From contig OZ024724.1 of NCBI GenBank assembly GCA_964016875.1, positions 24,288,200 to 24,352,199 on the forward strand: 64,000 nucleotides of DNA, in the 5' to 3' direction. Shown one piece after another: positions 10,573 to 22,278 of this stretch. Each line of letters begins with the position of its first letter. Position 1 is the first letter of the stretch. Position numbers and translations under genes: made by a program. This DNA comes from Fallopia convolvulus. Lineage: Eukaryota > Streptophyta > Magnoliopsida > Caryophyllales > Polygonaceae. The notes beneath the pieces are model-generated. The model saw nothing but the letters and a program-made list of their open reading frames with translations, searched no databases and was not told the origin of the DNA.

Positions 10573-13343
10573 TGTAACACCCCCTTCCTACCCTGGAGGT
10601 AATACCGCCAGTAACCCCGATTAAGACTAAACCGAAGCTACCTAAGGTTTTAAACTGACTGAACAAACTAAAAACAAGGTAAATGAAACCATTTAAAACC
10701 TAACAAAATTAAGTAAAACTCTACAGCGGAAAAGATAATAAAAGGTCTTATACAAGCCTTAACTTAAAAAGAAATAATAAATAAATAGAACAACCTTCTA
10801 TTTAAACAAAATCTTCATCCAGTCTTCCTTAAGTTCTTATTTCTGAAACTCAGCTTCACTTTGAAGTAGTTCAACCATGATCTTCACTCAAGTATAGCCA
10901 TTGGAAACCTTTCTTCAACTTTTGGAGCTTTAAACTTCTGAATCCGCCTCTTGAATCAACTTCCAAGAAGAACCTGATGTGTCGTAAACCAGGGGTGGAC
11001 ACCAGCCGACCATATAAAAGAAAAGAAGATGGACGGGTTAGTCTAATGAAAGACTAGCAAGCGGAGAATCTAACTTGATTCTTATGGTTGTAACTAAACA
11101 TATTGACATCCAAATCCGATTAGACTCGAATTATGATCCAACAGTTAGCAGTCTTATAGAGAATAAGAAGGAGACTCGCATAATCAAGAGAGAGAACACC
11201 ACCGCTTGTGGTTTCTTTTAAGAAGCATAAACAATTGTTGGGAACTCATATCAATCACATAACATTTTGAAAAGCCTCCATCGACTATTCAGATTAACTT
11301 AATCAAAGTTTGATTAAGAATCATTCATAACCGGAAACAAGAATGATTATCAAATAGAATAACCAATCGGGTACATTAATGTGCCTAACGCACTTATCTT
11401 ATATTACTTAACTTTTTACAAACATGTTGGTAACTTTTAATCGACTGAAACCGCCGAGGATCTGCATGTACATGGAGACGTCAAGATGAGAGGGATCAAA
11501 TCCATGATCATTGACAAACACCTAGTGCCAATTTGCACTTAGCTAGAGTGCATAAACACCTCCTCCAGCGTTGAGTGAGGTATGAGTCATGACCCGAATG
11601 TTGGAATATGATAGTAACGAGCTAAACCTCCCAACATAGACTGTGTTATAAAGAGGTCATCGGAGACTTGGCTCCTACCCTTGAAAAACTAACTTACTTC
11701 ACAATAATGTCTCAGCATGAGACAACATACAAGGTCACACATAACGGACCTAAATCCAGTTCTAACGTGAAACTGAATAAACAACATGGTCATTATTTCT
11801 AACAAATATAGCAACCTATCATATTTTATTAAGCACACAAGTTGTTCCCAATAAAAATATTAAATGGGATTTAATTCCTCATTTAATAACCATAATGCAA
11901 GAGAGAACTGTCCACTTGCCTTAGAAGGCGTGCTCAACGTCCTTAGCAATTCAACAGTAATCTTTATCACCCTTCTGCCAAATATAACAAAAGGATTTCT
12001 CAACAACGAGCTCACAGAAACACTTCTTAGTTGTATACACAACTTCTACAACTTCCTAATCGATAAACGATTTAATTTCCGAATATCGATATATAATAAA
12101 TCCTTAGTTATCATGCTTTAAGGAGCCATCTTGGCGGAACTATAACTAATTATCCGCTTCACTTTTGTAACAATTTTCTAAATAAAAATTGTTCATTAGC
12201 AACAGTTCTTAAAGGTGACCAAATCTCGGATCAAACGGATTAACAACGAATCCCGAGCAATTATCCGAAGTCCTTTACCTGCCAATCGGTATCCAAAACT
12301 TGTATTCGCTATAACGGAAGATCCTGACGTCCGTTTCTCGAGCGGTTTGAACCCGTGGGACCGTATCAACGTCAAGATTATAAAAACCATAAATTTAATT
12401 AGCAAAGTGGAACCAAAATTCCCTTACGGTGGCTCCGCAACTACCCCGCTAATTAATTTCGATTGTATATACCTTCACTCGAGCCCATGGCTCGTTTGGC
12501 TCGATAGTGGATCGATCCCCGAGCCCAAGGGTGGCTGGGCGTTGCCCGGGAGTAGTCCTCTTGGTTGGTGGTGGTCGGACAAGCCAACGGACGCCGGCGG
12601 TAGCCCATAACGAGGCAGAGAGTGACGGTGAAGAGTTCTCCTCTCCCAAGCTTGTCATCGTCCTCTTGATTCTCTCGCTGGTTTTGGCTCCAACAGTACG
12701 TGCCCAAGGGAGGAAGAAGAAGAAAGGTGCAGAAGATAGAGGTGGACGGGCTGAGGAGGCGGGGAAGAAGAGCAAAGCGGTCGGAGGTGAAGGCGCTCGA
12801 TCGCCGAATCCACTGCCTTCGTTCTCTTCCTCAAACTTTCTCTTTGATTCTATCCGATAAACGAAGTGGAAACTCGAAGAAAGAAATCTGCCTTCCTTCC
12901 TCATTAAGGTAAGAAAAGGTGACTTTTAAAACCAAAATCCGTCTCGGAACGGGACTCGCGTTAAAGCGGTAAAATTATGTACCTGGGTGGAAAAACGCAC
13001 TAAACGAAAAACGTCCCGTAAATTATGTAGACCAATAAAATCAATTTTCCATGATTTTATCTTGCTACCTTCAATTTTTAAGGCTTCCGTTTCGTATTTT
13101 AAATCCTTTACAGTACATAATTTGAAAGACGACTTATCCAATAAATATTCTTTTTCCACTGAAAAATCCTAGAATTCACACCGATCCATAAAATCATTTC
13201 TTTGTGATTTTAGGATATCACCAACAATTTTATAGGATTTAAATTCCAATAAAAATATTGGATGAAGCATTAAAACGAACAAAACGTTTAAAGGATATCC
13301 GAGAAAAATTCAAAAATATCCTTTAAAAACCACAGTTATTACA
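10573..13343 (-). repeat. 3' LTR (left copy) of the minus-strand Gypsy element, 2771 bp
   Basis: It is the counterpart of 29603-32348 and clearly diverged from it by several percent. One difference is a segment of about 24 bp near 11715-11740 that is absent from the other copy; other small indels lie near 12620 and 12880. A GC-rich stretch (about 12430-12860) contains minus-strand open frames that are also partly open in the other copy, but no protein family is recognisable. Confidence 0.9.
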
Positions 13344-13360
13344 TTAGTACCCCCTTAAAA
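13344..13360 (-). other. Polypurine tract of the minus-strand Gypsy element
   Basis: On the minus strand the sequence AAGGGGGTACTAA runs directly into the LTR start TGTAATAACTG. Upstream of it lies the palindromic TTTCGAGGACGAAA (complement of 13365-13378). Confidence 0.75.
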
Positions 13361-13742
13361 ATGGTTTCGTCCTCGAAACCAAGGAGAACTCAGATCACAA
13401 CGAAGGATAGCATAAACACACTCACACAACCACGTACTACAAACATATACAGAAGTTTGTAGTGCCCCCTTGAAAAAACATGATGTTACTTCTGCACCAG
13501 GCACAAAACAACCAATGCTTAGTTACCAAACTTCTTCTTACAACGTTCATTAACTTTGGAAAATGACTCAGCATTTCATGTCTAGTTTCTCAAGTCTTTT
13601 CTTCATCTCCATTTTAGGCCAAGGTAACCTAATCAAAGGTGTTTTTCTTATTCACGATTCAACCTGACCTTTCTTCACAGGTGTCATTTGGTTGAATATC
13701 CATCTCATTATTGTTGAGTACATGAGATATATTGAATGCATA

Positions 13743-14262
13743 CTATCTTAGAAGAATCACAAGGATGACATTATAGATAGAATGCACTGAAGGTGGCAAT
13801 GCCAACCGATAAACAAACTTATCAGTTCTTTCCAGTATCTCAAAAGATCCAACATAGCGATCATTTACGTTATCTCGCATTCCCCAGCGGAATATGCCTT
13901 TCAAGGCGGATACTAGAACAAAAACGTCGTTCTTTATAATGAACTTAACATGCTCTCGCTTTAGCACAACACACAATTATTGTCGCTTTTGAGCAGTTAA
14001 CACCCTTGAACATGTTAGTGCGATATTATTGTTGTTCTCTTGGCCAAGTCTGACCCATGAAAAACCTTGTCAGCATTGTCATTCCAACAAATTGACAACC
14101 AACACTTCCGGCCTTATAAAGCCTTAAGAGAGTCATTTTCTTTATCATGAAATCAAAATTCTTGTATGTGAATTCACTCAACCTCAAACTACCATTCCAA
14201 CTCGTGTGGAATCCAGAATACATTTCCTCGGGAGTTTGAATTTGTTTCTTTGCATTGTTCAT
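13743..14262 (-). pseudogene. Gypsy integrase C-terminal remnant
   Basis: The minus-strand frame 13743-13976 contains VSALKGIFRWG, RYVGSFEILERTDKFVYRLALP and HSIYNVI. These correspond to the family pattern of a KG.RFG block followed by GPFEI..R.G..AYRL.LP and a VFHVS-like end, downstream of the integrase core. The frame 14026-14262 carries a degenerate match to the end of the core (GSLRLSEFTYKNFDFMI). Stops and shifts separate them. This confirms minus orientation and heavy decay. Confidence 0.7.
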
Positions 14263-17200
14263 CAGTTTGATGAGTGAAGCCAGCGCTAAAATTCAATTCA
14301 ATCCACAAAGCTTGATGTCACTCCTTTCAAAACTTTGGCATGAACCATCCATCTCAATCAGAGATAATAGTCTTTGGAGTTTTATGAAGATGAAATACTT
14401 CATGCATGAACACCTCAATTAACTTTTGTACTCTTTAATTCATCTTAATTGCATTAAAAAGAACACTCTAGGTGAGTTTATTAACAACCTCCATATTGAA
14501 TTCTTCATACATCCTTCTTTCATTAAGTCTTGAACGACTAATGACAAGAATCCATTGTAATATCTTCCCACTTCCATTCTGAAATAGGAAGAGACTATAA
14601 CATTCTATTTGGTCTTCTATGCTCAATCAGAACTTCTAGATAAACTAAATGTATCAAAACAAACTCGGTGACATTTTGCTTCATGTCAGTCCATCAAAAG
14701 TTTTATCTTAAATCCTTATACATTTACTTGTTCCAGGATGAACCAATTAAGCAAACAACTATGCTTCCTTTGAAATAAGTTTTCAAAGCTCATCAACAAC
14801 GAGATACACATGAACAGTTTTGAAACCAAGCAATCCATAATCTTGATTAACAAATCTCGGTGTCTTACCTTCTTGATCTTCTTCATTGATCTTAAATAAT
14901 ATTACTTTCCCATACTACTTTTCCCTGATCTGGTCAACAGATTCTGACTAAAATCCTAGGGTATTCACACAACCTTGTTGTCATCCAAACTAAACCTTTA
15001 GTCCTTCTTAAATTATTTTCTTTACTAGGATTACTTAAAATCCTTACTCAATTTCCTTTTGAGATAAAATCTCAGTATTACTTTAACCAAGAATATGAGA
15101 TTTATCCAACAAATGACAAGATAATAACCTATCTTGTCAATCCCTTACATCATTTTCTCAACCAAAACTCAGCTTGGGCATACTGACATTCAAAAATAGT
15201 TCTCTCTCTCAACTACTTCAAATTACACTCTTACGCATTACTATACCAACATATTGGACAATAATACCTTTAGTCCGATAATTTCCCACAAAATTGTCTC
15301 CATTGACAATTTTCAGTCTTTTCATCAAAGAAATGTTTATACTTCACTTAATATTTTGACTTGTTGAGCAACCTAACTCTTAGGATTTCAAAAAACATAT
15401 CCTCAAGTGTCTACTCTTTACATCCAATAACTTATCAGGTTGAGATTGAAAATCAATACTAATTTACATATCCAAACTCCAGACCCATTGGAGTTCTGCT
15501 TAAAGTCCTCACTTGACTATCTTATCTCAAAGAGATTTAAGTTTTCAAGACAACCTGAAAACAAATAACAACTAATGGAGAAATTACTAGTACATCCTTT
15601 ATTCCAAAGAAAGGATTACTACAATATCATTCCTTAAAAGGGTCCCATCCCAGGAGTCCATATCAACTTACTTTCAAGGACAATTCCGCTAAAAAGGCAA
15701 TGACTTTCTTAGGTCATGACGTCAACTAAGATGAACTACTAGCAAACTGCTTAGAGAATTCCAATAATCGTTGACTGAAAACAATCCCAAACTTTTAGAG
15801 AAGTACGGAGTTACTCCATGCTCTTCAGAGACCAACATAGATTTGTAAAGAATCTTACCAAAATTCTTTACTTATAATCGAACTGTTTCGGGAAGTTTGA
15901 CCATACTCCCTAAATGGTATAGAATACCAAGGATATACTAACTCAAAAGAGTTTTACAAGATACTAGATATAGAAATTGCTATAATGCAAAAGAAAGCTT
16001 GCATCTTTTCATCTTAACCAACTACACTTGCAAAACTCATATAATTGCAAAACTCTCGTCTTTGAATCTCAATAACTTTACTTGAGAGAAACTTATATGA
16101 TTACCAACTCATACTAGAAACTATTCTTTAAAACCCAAGGAATTATGTGATCTTATTCCACCATGTGATCAGGATGGGGAGATAAAATAAACATAATCCT
16201 TTACTGCATTCTCATAGGAATAAGACATGTAATCTTGTCTTACCATGTGATCAAGATGGAAGACAAATCACATTCTTACTCACGACTATGAAAATCGTAG
16301 AAAATTTATTCATGAATCCTTTATAACAACTACCATTACTTTTAGAAATTCATACTTGAATTCTATAAAGTCCTAACTCAAAAGAGAAAATCACAATACA
16401 ATTTCAAATATGCCTTAAATCATGACAGCTTGACAGGAACTCGACATAGGTTACTAATATACTTGCTTTAACTTTGAATACTGTGGAAACAAAGATTAGT
16501 TACTCTCTTGAAGAATGGGGCGCGTCAAGCTAATGCATCAAATAAAATTGCTAACCTTATCTTAATGATGCTACTAACACTTTGTTCTAATTTCGTGATG
16601 ATACTTGCACATTAGCTGGCCTTACCACTTGACCAAAGTTTCAAATCAAAACTGAGCCTCAAAGGAGCTAAGATACTCCAACTCACTTCTGCCCCACATT
16701 TCCTTTCGAATGTGACACTTCCTTCCCTCTTCAAGGTAGAACCTGTTGACATACCTTGACTTTTCTTTATTGGACATACTGCTAGACTTTTCTATGATCC
16801 ATAGTATTGAGTAATCTCTGCCTGATTTACTCAGTCTTAACCCATATTAACTTCACAAGTTTCATAAAGGAGTTGATTGCTTGCGTCAATCTACTTGCAA
16901 TCCTTAGGGAAAATATGATTCCGACATTTCCATACTCATAGTAAACTCTTCCAAGGTCAATCTCAACTTGTATGTCTCCTTGACATCCCACTTTAAAGTG
17001 ATGTAACAATGATATATTACAAAAATTCAATGCTTGAGATCATCCATTTGCAGAACAATATCCCTTCTGCAACTTAATTGTCATTTAAATTCCGATATCC
17101 CAAAAGTGAAAGCTATCAAACTCTCGTGACGAGTTTAAGAACTTTCGATCCTTTTATCTTCAAATCAGGATGTTCCTTTAGTTTCCAATATCTTTTAACA

Positions 17201-18089
17201 CAAGAATGCACATGACCAAACAAGGTATTCTTAAACCTTTCTCAATTCAACATTGGTGAACAAACTAAACTTCTCCATCATTCCCTTGTCTTCTTACTTA
17301 ACCATAAGGAGAAGACATATACCTTTTTATTATCTCAAGTTCAAACCACATTGCAAAGGAAGAACTTGTGGTTAGGAGACTTGCCGACAACTTAACAGTT
17401 TCACAAGTGCTACCTTAGGCATCAGATTTGACAGATATAAAACCTTCAAAACCCAAACACAATTGAAATTATTTTTCAGCGATAAGGTCTAAGCCTTATT
17501 GACCACAATATTGAATAATTGATATTTTTCTTTTAACTGCTTGAAATATCAAAGACAAATATGCTAAGATCATTCCTTGATTGATCTTCTCAAAATTGAA
17601 CTTGATCATTTCCATCCTTGAAGAAACATAAGCCAATACCATTTGGCAATTTAGAACATCTTACTACTGATTCCATTACTAGTCAATTATAGACCTCAAG
17701 TCTCTTCTCATTATCTCAAGCTGGGTATCATACAACGAAACTCCAATAACGTTGTCACATAGGTTAGTCATCTGGATATCATCAACCATGTAATCAATTA
17801 ACACTTGTGCTAAGTAGTTAATTGAACATAAACACATTAAAGATGAACTTTTACCTGTTCAATCCATTTTGACCAATCAACCTTATTCACAACAACCTTG
17901 ATGATTAACCACTTGTTCACAACTTAAACTAAACCAACATTCTTCCTTTCTTTCTTACTATAATCATAAGAAATTCCCATTCCATTTAGGATTCTCAATC
18001 CTCTTAACTCAAAGGATAACAACATATATGAAAATCCGAGGTTGAACACTATCAAGTAAAAAATTGAATTGCATTTTCCAATAGATTAA
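14263..18089. other. Decayed internal region of the minus-strand Gypsy element
   Basis: No frame longer than about 70 codons is present, and I could not recognise reverse transcriptase, RNase H, protease or gag with confidence. By position this should be pol and gag sequence of the minus-strand element. It ends at the ATTAA duplication (18085-18089) of the younger insertion. Confidence 0.5.
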
Positions 18090-19498
18090 TGATGTCTCTC
18101 TATTTGGTGGTGTTTTCATATGTGATTCCCTTTGTAAATATGTTTCTTTTTCCCCTTTTCTTGTGCCTTTTGTTCCTTTTTAGCCTAGTTCCCGTATTTC
18201 TATGAGATTCGGAGACTACGCACCTTTTATGTGTTTTGTAGGTAATTTGGCATGAATCAAGGATCGATTTGAAGGAGGGTCGAGACATGGAGCAAAGGCC
18301 GAGCTAAGGCGGGAAAGAGATAATCAAGCCATGAAGAAGAACAAGAGAAGCCAACAAAGAAGAAGGTGGAACGAGGTCAGGACCGAGTTGCAACCACATC
18401 GGGCCCGACTTTGAAGTCTCCAACCTCGGACCGAGTTGCACAGTAACTCGGGCCCGAGGTCCTCCGTGTCGGTCCGAGTCGGTCACCGAACTACTTGGGC
18501 TCCAAGGCACGAATTTGTGGACTTCCACTTTTGCCCTTCATCTAATCTATAAAAGGCCCTCTTGTCTTCTAAGAAAGGGTTCCCTCACACACACACAAAA
18601 AGGGGGTTCCAAGGAAGCCAAGAGGATACTTGGAGAGCAAGGAGGAAGGAGAAGAGGAGGAAGAGAGAGAGAATCGGCCAAGAGAGAGGAAGGCTTGATA
18701 GGTATTGTTGATTGTTTAGCTTTGATTTGCTTTGTTCTTGTGGATTTGAAAACCCCTGATTTGAATTTGTGGATTGCTTTGGATTTGAATGAAACCTTGC
18801 TTTGTTTTGAGATTGATTATGATGATTGCTTTCTCTTTTGATTTGATTGCTTTCTTTGCTTGTCACATGGAGTAGATCTCCTTGATCTTGGGTTATGGGG
18901 GAAAACCCTAGCTAGGTTTAGGCTAGAAACCCCAATTCCATAGCCTTGAGTGTTTGATCTAAGGAACCCACTCTACATAGAGCTACAATTCCTTGCGAAA
19001 GTTGGGAATCAAGGCTTGAGATTGGCAAAGTAGCGAAAGTGAACATGTGTCAATCTCAAGACCTTGCTTCGAAGGGGATTTCCCCATGGATCGAGGTGTA
19101 GATGTGGTTGGAACGAGGGCGAAAGCACTCGATCCTAGTCCGATCATCACTCATTGCCTGAATTGGGGTGGAAAAGCCTTAATCTACTAGGGAAGGAACC
19201 CAAAAGCCCAAGATCTACTTTTAAAATCTTTGAGTTCGACATCCCCAGCTACCTCGGGCCCGACTTACCCAGTGTCGGTCCCGACTTCCTCTTGTCGCCA
19301 ACCTCGGGCCCGACGTGACCTCAGTGTCGGTCTCGACTGTTTTCTTTGTTTTCCTTTGTTTTATGCTCTCCTTTCTAGCTTCCTAGTATCTAGGCACATC
19401 GATCGAGTAGACTTCCCGAGTGTTCGACACCCACCACGTACTACAACGGGATCGGGTTATAAATTGTATCTCTTGACCCTCGCATCCGAGAGCGATCA
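18090..19498 (+). repeat. 5' LTR of the Athila/Tat-like element
   Basis: 1409 bp, beginning TGATGTCTC and ending GAGAGCGATCA. It contains TATAAAA at 18548-18554 and four clusters of TCGGGCCCGA-type palindromes. The copy at 27256-28664 has the same length and differs at about 11 positions. Confidence 0.95.
18548..18554 (+). promoter_or_regulatory. Probable TATA box of the Athila/Tat-like LTR
   Basis: CTATAAAAGG lies 459 bp into the LTR and is conserved in the 3' LTR (27714-27720). It is followed 20-50 bp later by pyrimidine-rich sequence suitable for transcription start. No other good TATA candidate is seen in the LTR. Confidence 0.6.
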
Positions 19499-19504
19499 AA
19501 AGAT

Positions 19505-19522
19505 TGGCGCCGTTGCCGGGGA
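19505..19522 (+). other. Primer-binding site of the Athila/Tat-like element
   Basis: TGGCGCCGTTGCCGGGGA follows the 5' LTR after a six-base spacer. This 18-mer is the standard primer-binding site of Athila-type elements, usually attributed to tRNA-Asp. I state the tRNA identity from memory of the family. Confidence 0.85.
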
Positions 19523-19602
19523 GGTCTAAGTGCATTGAGTGCCAATTTGGTGAGTTTCTTGTGTTTTGGTAGTGATTTGGGTGAGGGAATAGCCCAAACC
19601 CT

Positions 19603-22278
19603 TTGTTTGTTTTTGAATTGTTTTGGTTTGTGTTTTTGTTTCATAGGTGTATGCTAGCTCGTTCCTCCCGAGGAACACTTGAGCTTGAGTTTGTGAGTGA
19701 TCCGGAAAGTATTCTCAAGGAAGCCCGAAGAAGGAAAAGGATGGCGAATCAAGCTCTCCATGTTGATGAGGAGTTGGCTCAACTTAGGGCCGAAATGGCT
19801 AGATTGCAACTTGAGAGGGACAATCAAGAGGAGGTGGCAAGAAGAGAACGGGAGCAACGGATGAGAGCCGAGGCTCAACTCAACGCTCTACCCCGGAATG
19901 CACGCCAATACATGCATCCGGAGTTGAGGGTACCCGAGCCGGCTATTGTGCTTCCCGAGGTTGCCAAGAATTTTGAGATCAAGACGCAATTCATCTCCCT
20001 CATCAAGCGTGATCAATTTGAGGGCCGTCCACATGAGTGTCCCATAGAGCATGTTAAACGTTTTGTGGACATGTGTGAGACGATCTCTACCGACGAGGAG
20101 ACATTGGAGTATGTGCTTCTAAAGGCGTTCAAATGGTCACTTGGGGGCAAGGCCACACATTGGCTCGAGAGCCAAGCTCCTAGGTCAATCACAACTTGGA
20201 AGACACTCTATGATGCTTTCTTGATGAAGTTCTTCCCGCCCTCAAAGACAATCGAGCTAAGAAGGAAGATTGCAAGCTTTCAACAAGGTCCGAATGAGCC
20301 TCTCTTCGAAGCATGGGACCGTTTTAAGGAGATGTTGCGCCAATGTCCTACTCATGGCCAACAACCATATGTGCTTCAAGACATCTTTTTCCAAGGCATC
20401 AATCCGGTAACGAAGGACAAGCTCAATCTCCACACCGATTGTGGGTTCATAGACTTGACACCGGATCAAGCTTGGGAGCTACTTGACAAGCTATCCGATT
20501 ATGAGGCCATGTATGGGGTGAGTCAAGCTAGCAAGGAGGTGAAAGTTCAAGGTGAAGGTGCAAGGAAGTTATATGATCCAAAGGGAGAAGACATTGATAG
20601 GGATGTGAAGCTCCAATTCCTTGAAGGTGAAGTGAGCAAGCTTAAGAGGCAAGTCCACTACTACAAGCAAAATGCTAGAGCTTGTGAGGAGTGTGGATCC
20701 TTTGCTCATGCTACACAAGTTTGTCCGAATGAGAGCCAAGTGCGCTTGGCCGAGAGAATTGAGGAGGCAAACTATGTTCGAGGAAATTTCGGTGGAAGAG
20801 GCAACTTCAACAATGGTGGCAATGGCCGGTGGAACAACGGTCAAGCTCAAAGCTACAACAACAACTTCAACCAAAACGAGCCGAGGGCGCCACCACCACC
20901 ATATAGACCACCGGGATTCAATGAATTACAAACATTTGCTCAAGAAATGAGAGATGGGTTCAAGGAGATGAGGACCCAATTCAATGAGTTTGGTGCATGG
21001 AGGAGGCAAGTCGACAATCAATTTGCTCAAATTGCGACTCAAGCCCCGAGAGAGAATGGGAGACTTCCGGACCGACTCGAGGAGAATCCTCGAGCTCAAA
21101 ACAATCAAAATGAAGTCCAGGCAATTGGATTGAGAAGTGGCCGAAACCTACCCGAGCCACACGTGCCTAAGAAGCGTGAAGAGAGTCGGACCAACTTACC
21201 CAACAAGTCGGGTCCGACGTTCCCCGAAGTCGACCCAGCAAGAAGATCGACTCCTTCACCACGGACCGAGGTCGAGAGCAACTCGGGACCGACGTACACA
21301 GACCTCGATCCGACCCCTCTGCCTAGGACCGAGATTCACAACATCGGGCCCGACATGGTGCCCAAGTCGGTCCATTCAGAAAATGTTGAAATTGAAGTAG
21401 GGAAGTCCAAAGAGGTTGATCCGAGCAAGATTCAAGGTGCAACAATTCTCCCATATCCCTCGAAGAAGCCGAAAGATGTTGTTGAGAACAAGTTCAAGAG
21501 GTTTCTCAAACTCTTGCAAGGCTTGAACGTCTCCATCCCGTTCACCGACGCATTGAGTGAGATGCCATCTTATGCCAAGTTTTTAAGGGAGATTTTGAGC
21601 AAGAAGAGGTCCATAGTGGAAATGCAAGATGAAGTCAAGACCTTGGAGTTACCACAAAAGCTAGGAGATCCCGGTCGTTTTGCTATAACCATTGTTGTGG
21701 GGTCTCAAAATTTCCAAGCCTTGTGTGATCTTGGAGCAAGCACGAGCATCATTTCTTACACCATATGGAAATCCACATCTATGGGTCTCATAGCTCCGGT
21801 CAACATGAGGTTAACAATAGCGGATGGGTCGTCCATCGAACCAATTGGTGTCGTCGAGGATTATCCCGTTTGCATTGAAGGCCACTATGTCCCAATCGAC
21901 TTTGTTGTAGTAGACATGATAGAAGTGTCGGGTGAACCGATCATACTAGGGAGACCTTTCCTTGCTACGGTTGGGGCAATCATTGATGTGAAGAAGGGCC
22001 ACTTGTCTCTTGACATTGGAGGAAGAGAAATTGAGTTTTTCTTTAGACCAACTTCAAAAGGGACCGTACATAAAGAAGCTAAGATGATCCAAGTTCCTCT
22101 TGGATTGCAATGGGAAGCCATTTCTAAAAAGTCAAGGCCAAGGGAGCTTAGGTTGAAAGCCACCCCACCACCTAGAGAAATTGAGATAGAGCGCCAAAGT
22201 CTAGCCCTCAATATGATTGAGCATGAGCAATTGGAGGAAAGGATGTCTTACTTGGAGGTGTTCAAGGCCGAGAAATAA
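19603..22278 (+). CDS. Gag-protease part of the Athila/Tat-like polyprotein, 891 codons
   Basis: It encodes the capsid-type Gag and the aspartic protease. A basic and then coiled-coil-like Glu/Arg-rich segment (residues about 40-95) is followed by a Retrotrans_gag domain (about 160-275, including WLESQAPRSITTW and LMKFFP). Next are a CCHC zinc knuckle CEECGSFAHATQVC (361-374), an Asn/Gly/Pro-rich linker and a spacer with SGPT/IGPD repeats (about 525-590). The protease has DLGAS (709-713), the Athila/Tat variant of the DSG/DTG site. The first ATG is 19603, but 19651 or 19741 (MANQALHVDEE) are as plausible as starts. The frame stops with TAA at 22276-22278, yet the same frame continues into pol, so this stop is probably a mutation. 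Confidence 0.9.
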   Translation: MFVFELFWFVFLFHRCMLARSSRGTLELEFVSDPESILKEARRRKRMANQALHVDEELAQLRAEMARLQLERDNQEEVARREREQRMRAEAQLNALPRNARQYMHPELRVPEPAIVLPEVAKNFEIKTQFISLIKRDQFEGRPHECPIEHVKRFVDMCETISTDEETLEYVLLKAFKWSLGGKATHWLESQAPRSITTWKTLYDAFLMKFFPPSKTIELRRKIASFQQGPNEPLFEAWDRFKEMLRQCPTHGQQPYVLQDIFFQGINPVTKDKLNLHTDCGFIDLTPDQAWELLDKLSDYEAMYGVSQASKEVKVQGEGARKLYDPKGEDIDRDVKLQFLEGEVSKLKRQVHYYKQNARACEECGSFAHATQVCPNESQVRLAERIEEANYVRGNFGGRGNFNNGGNGRWNNGQAQSYNNNFNQNEPRAPPPPYRPPGFNELQTFAQEMRDGFKEMRTQFNEFGAWRRQVDNQFAQIATQAPRENGRLPDRLEENPRAQNNQNEVQAIGLRSGRNLPEPHVPKKREESRTNLPNKSGPTFPEVDPARRSTPSPRTEVESNSGPTYTDLDPTPLPRTEIHNIGPDMVPKSVHSENVEIEVGKSKEVDPSKIQGATILPYPSKKPKDVVENKFKRFLKLLQGLNVSIPFTDALSEMPSYAKFLREILSKKRSIVEMQDEVKTLELPQKLGDPGRFAITIVVGSQNFQALCDLGASTSIISYTIWKSTSMGLIAPVNMRLTIADGSSIEPIGVVEDYPVCIEGHYVPIDFVVVDMIEVSGEPIILGRPFLATVGAIIDVKKGHLSLDIGGREIEFFFRPTSKGTVHKEAKMIQVPLGLQWEAISKKSRPRELRLKATPPPREIEIERQSLALNMIEHEQLEERMSYLEVFKAEK

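Noticed and set aside
11860..13172. Frames such as 11864-12121 and 12987-13172 in the left Gypsy LTR, also seen at 30867-31124 and 31991-32176.
   Set aside because: Their repetition reflects the LTR pair, not genes. No start context or family match was found.
17755..17795. A minus-strand MVDDI sequence considered as the reverse transcriptase catalytic box of the minus-strand Gypsy element.
   Set aside because: The surrounding residues do not match the conserved context on either side, and the frame is short, so chance is likely.
18304..18866. Frames of 74-108 codons on both strands in the Athila/Tat-like LTR, repeated at 27470-28032.
   Set aside because: They are mirrored in both LTR copies because the LTR is duplicated. 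They overlap on opposite strands and carry no protein motif.
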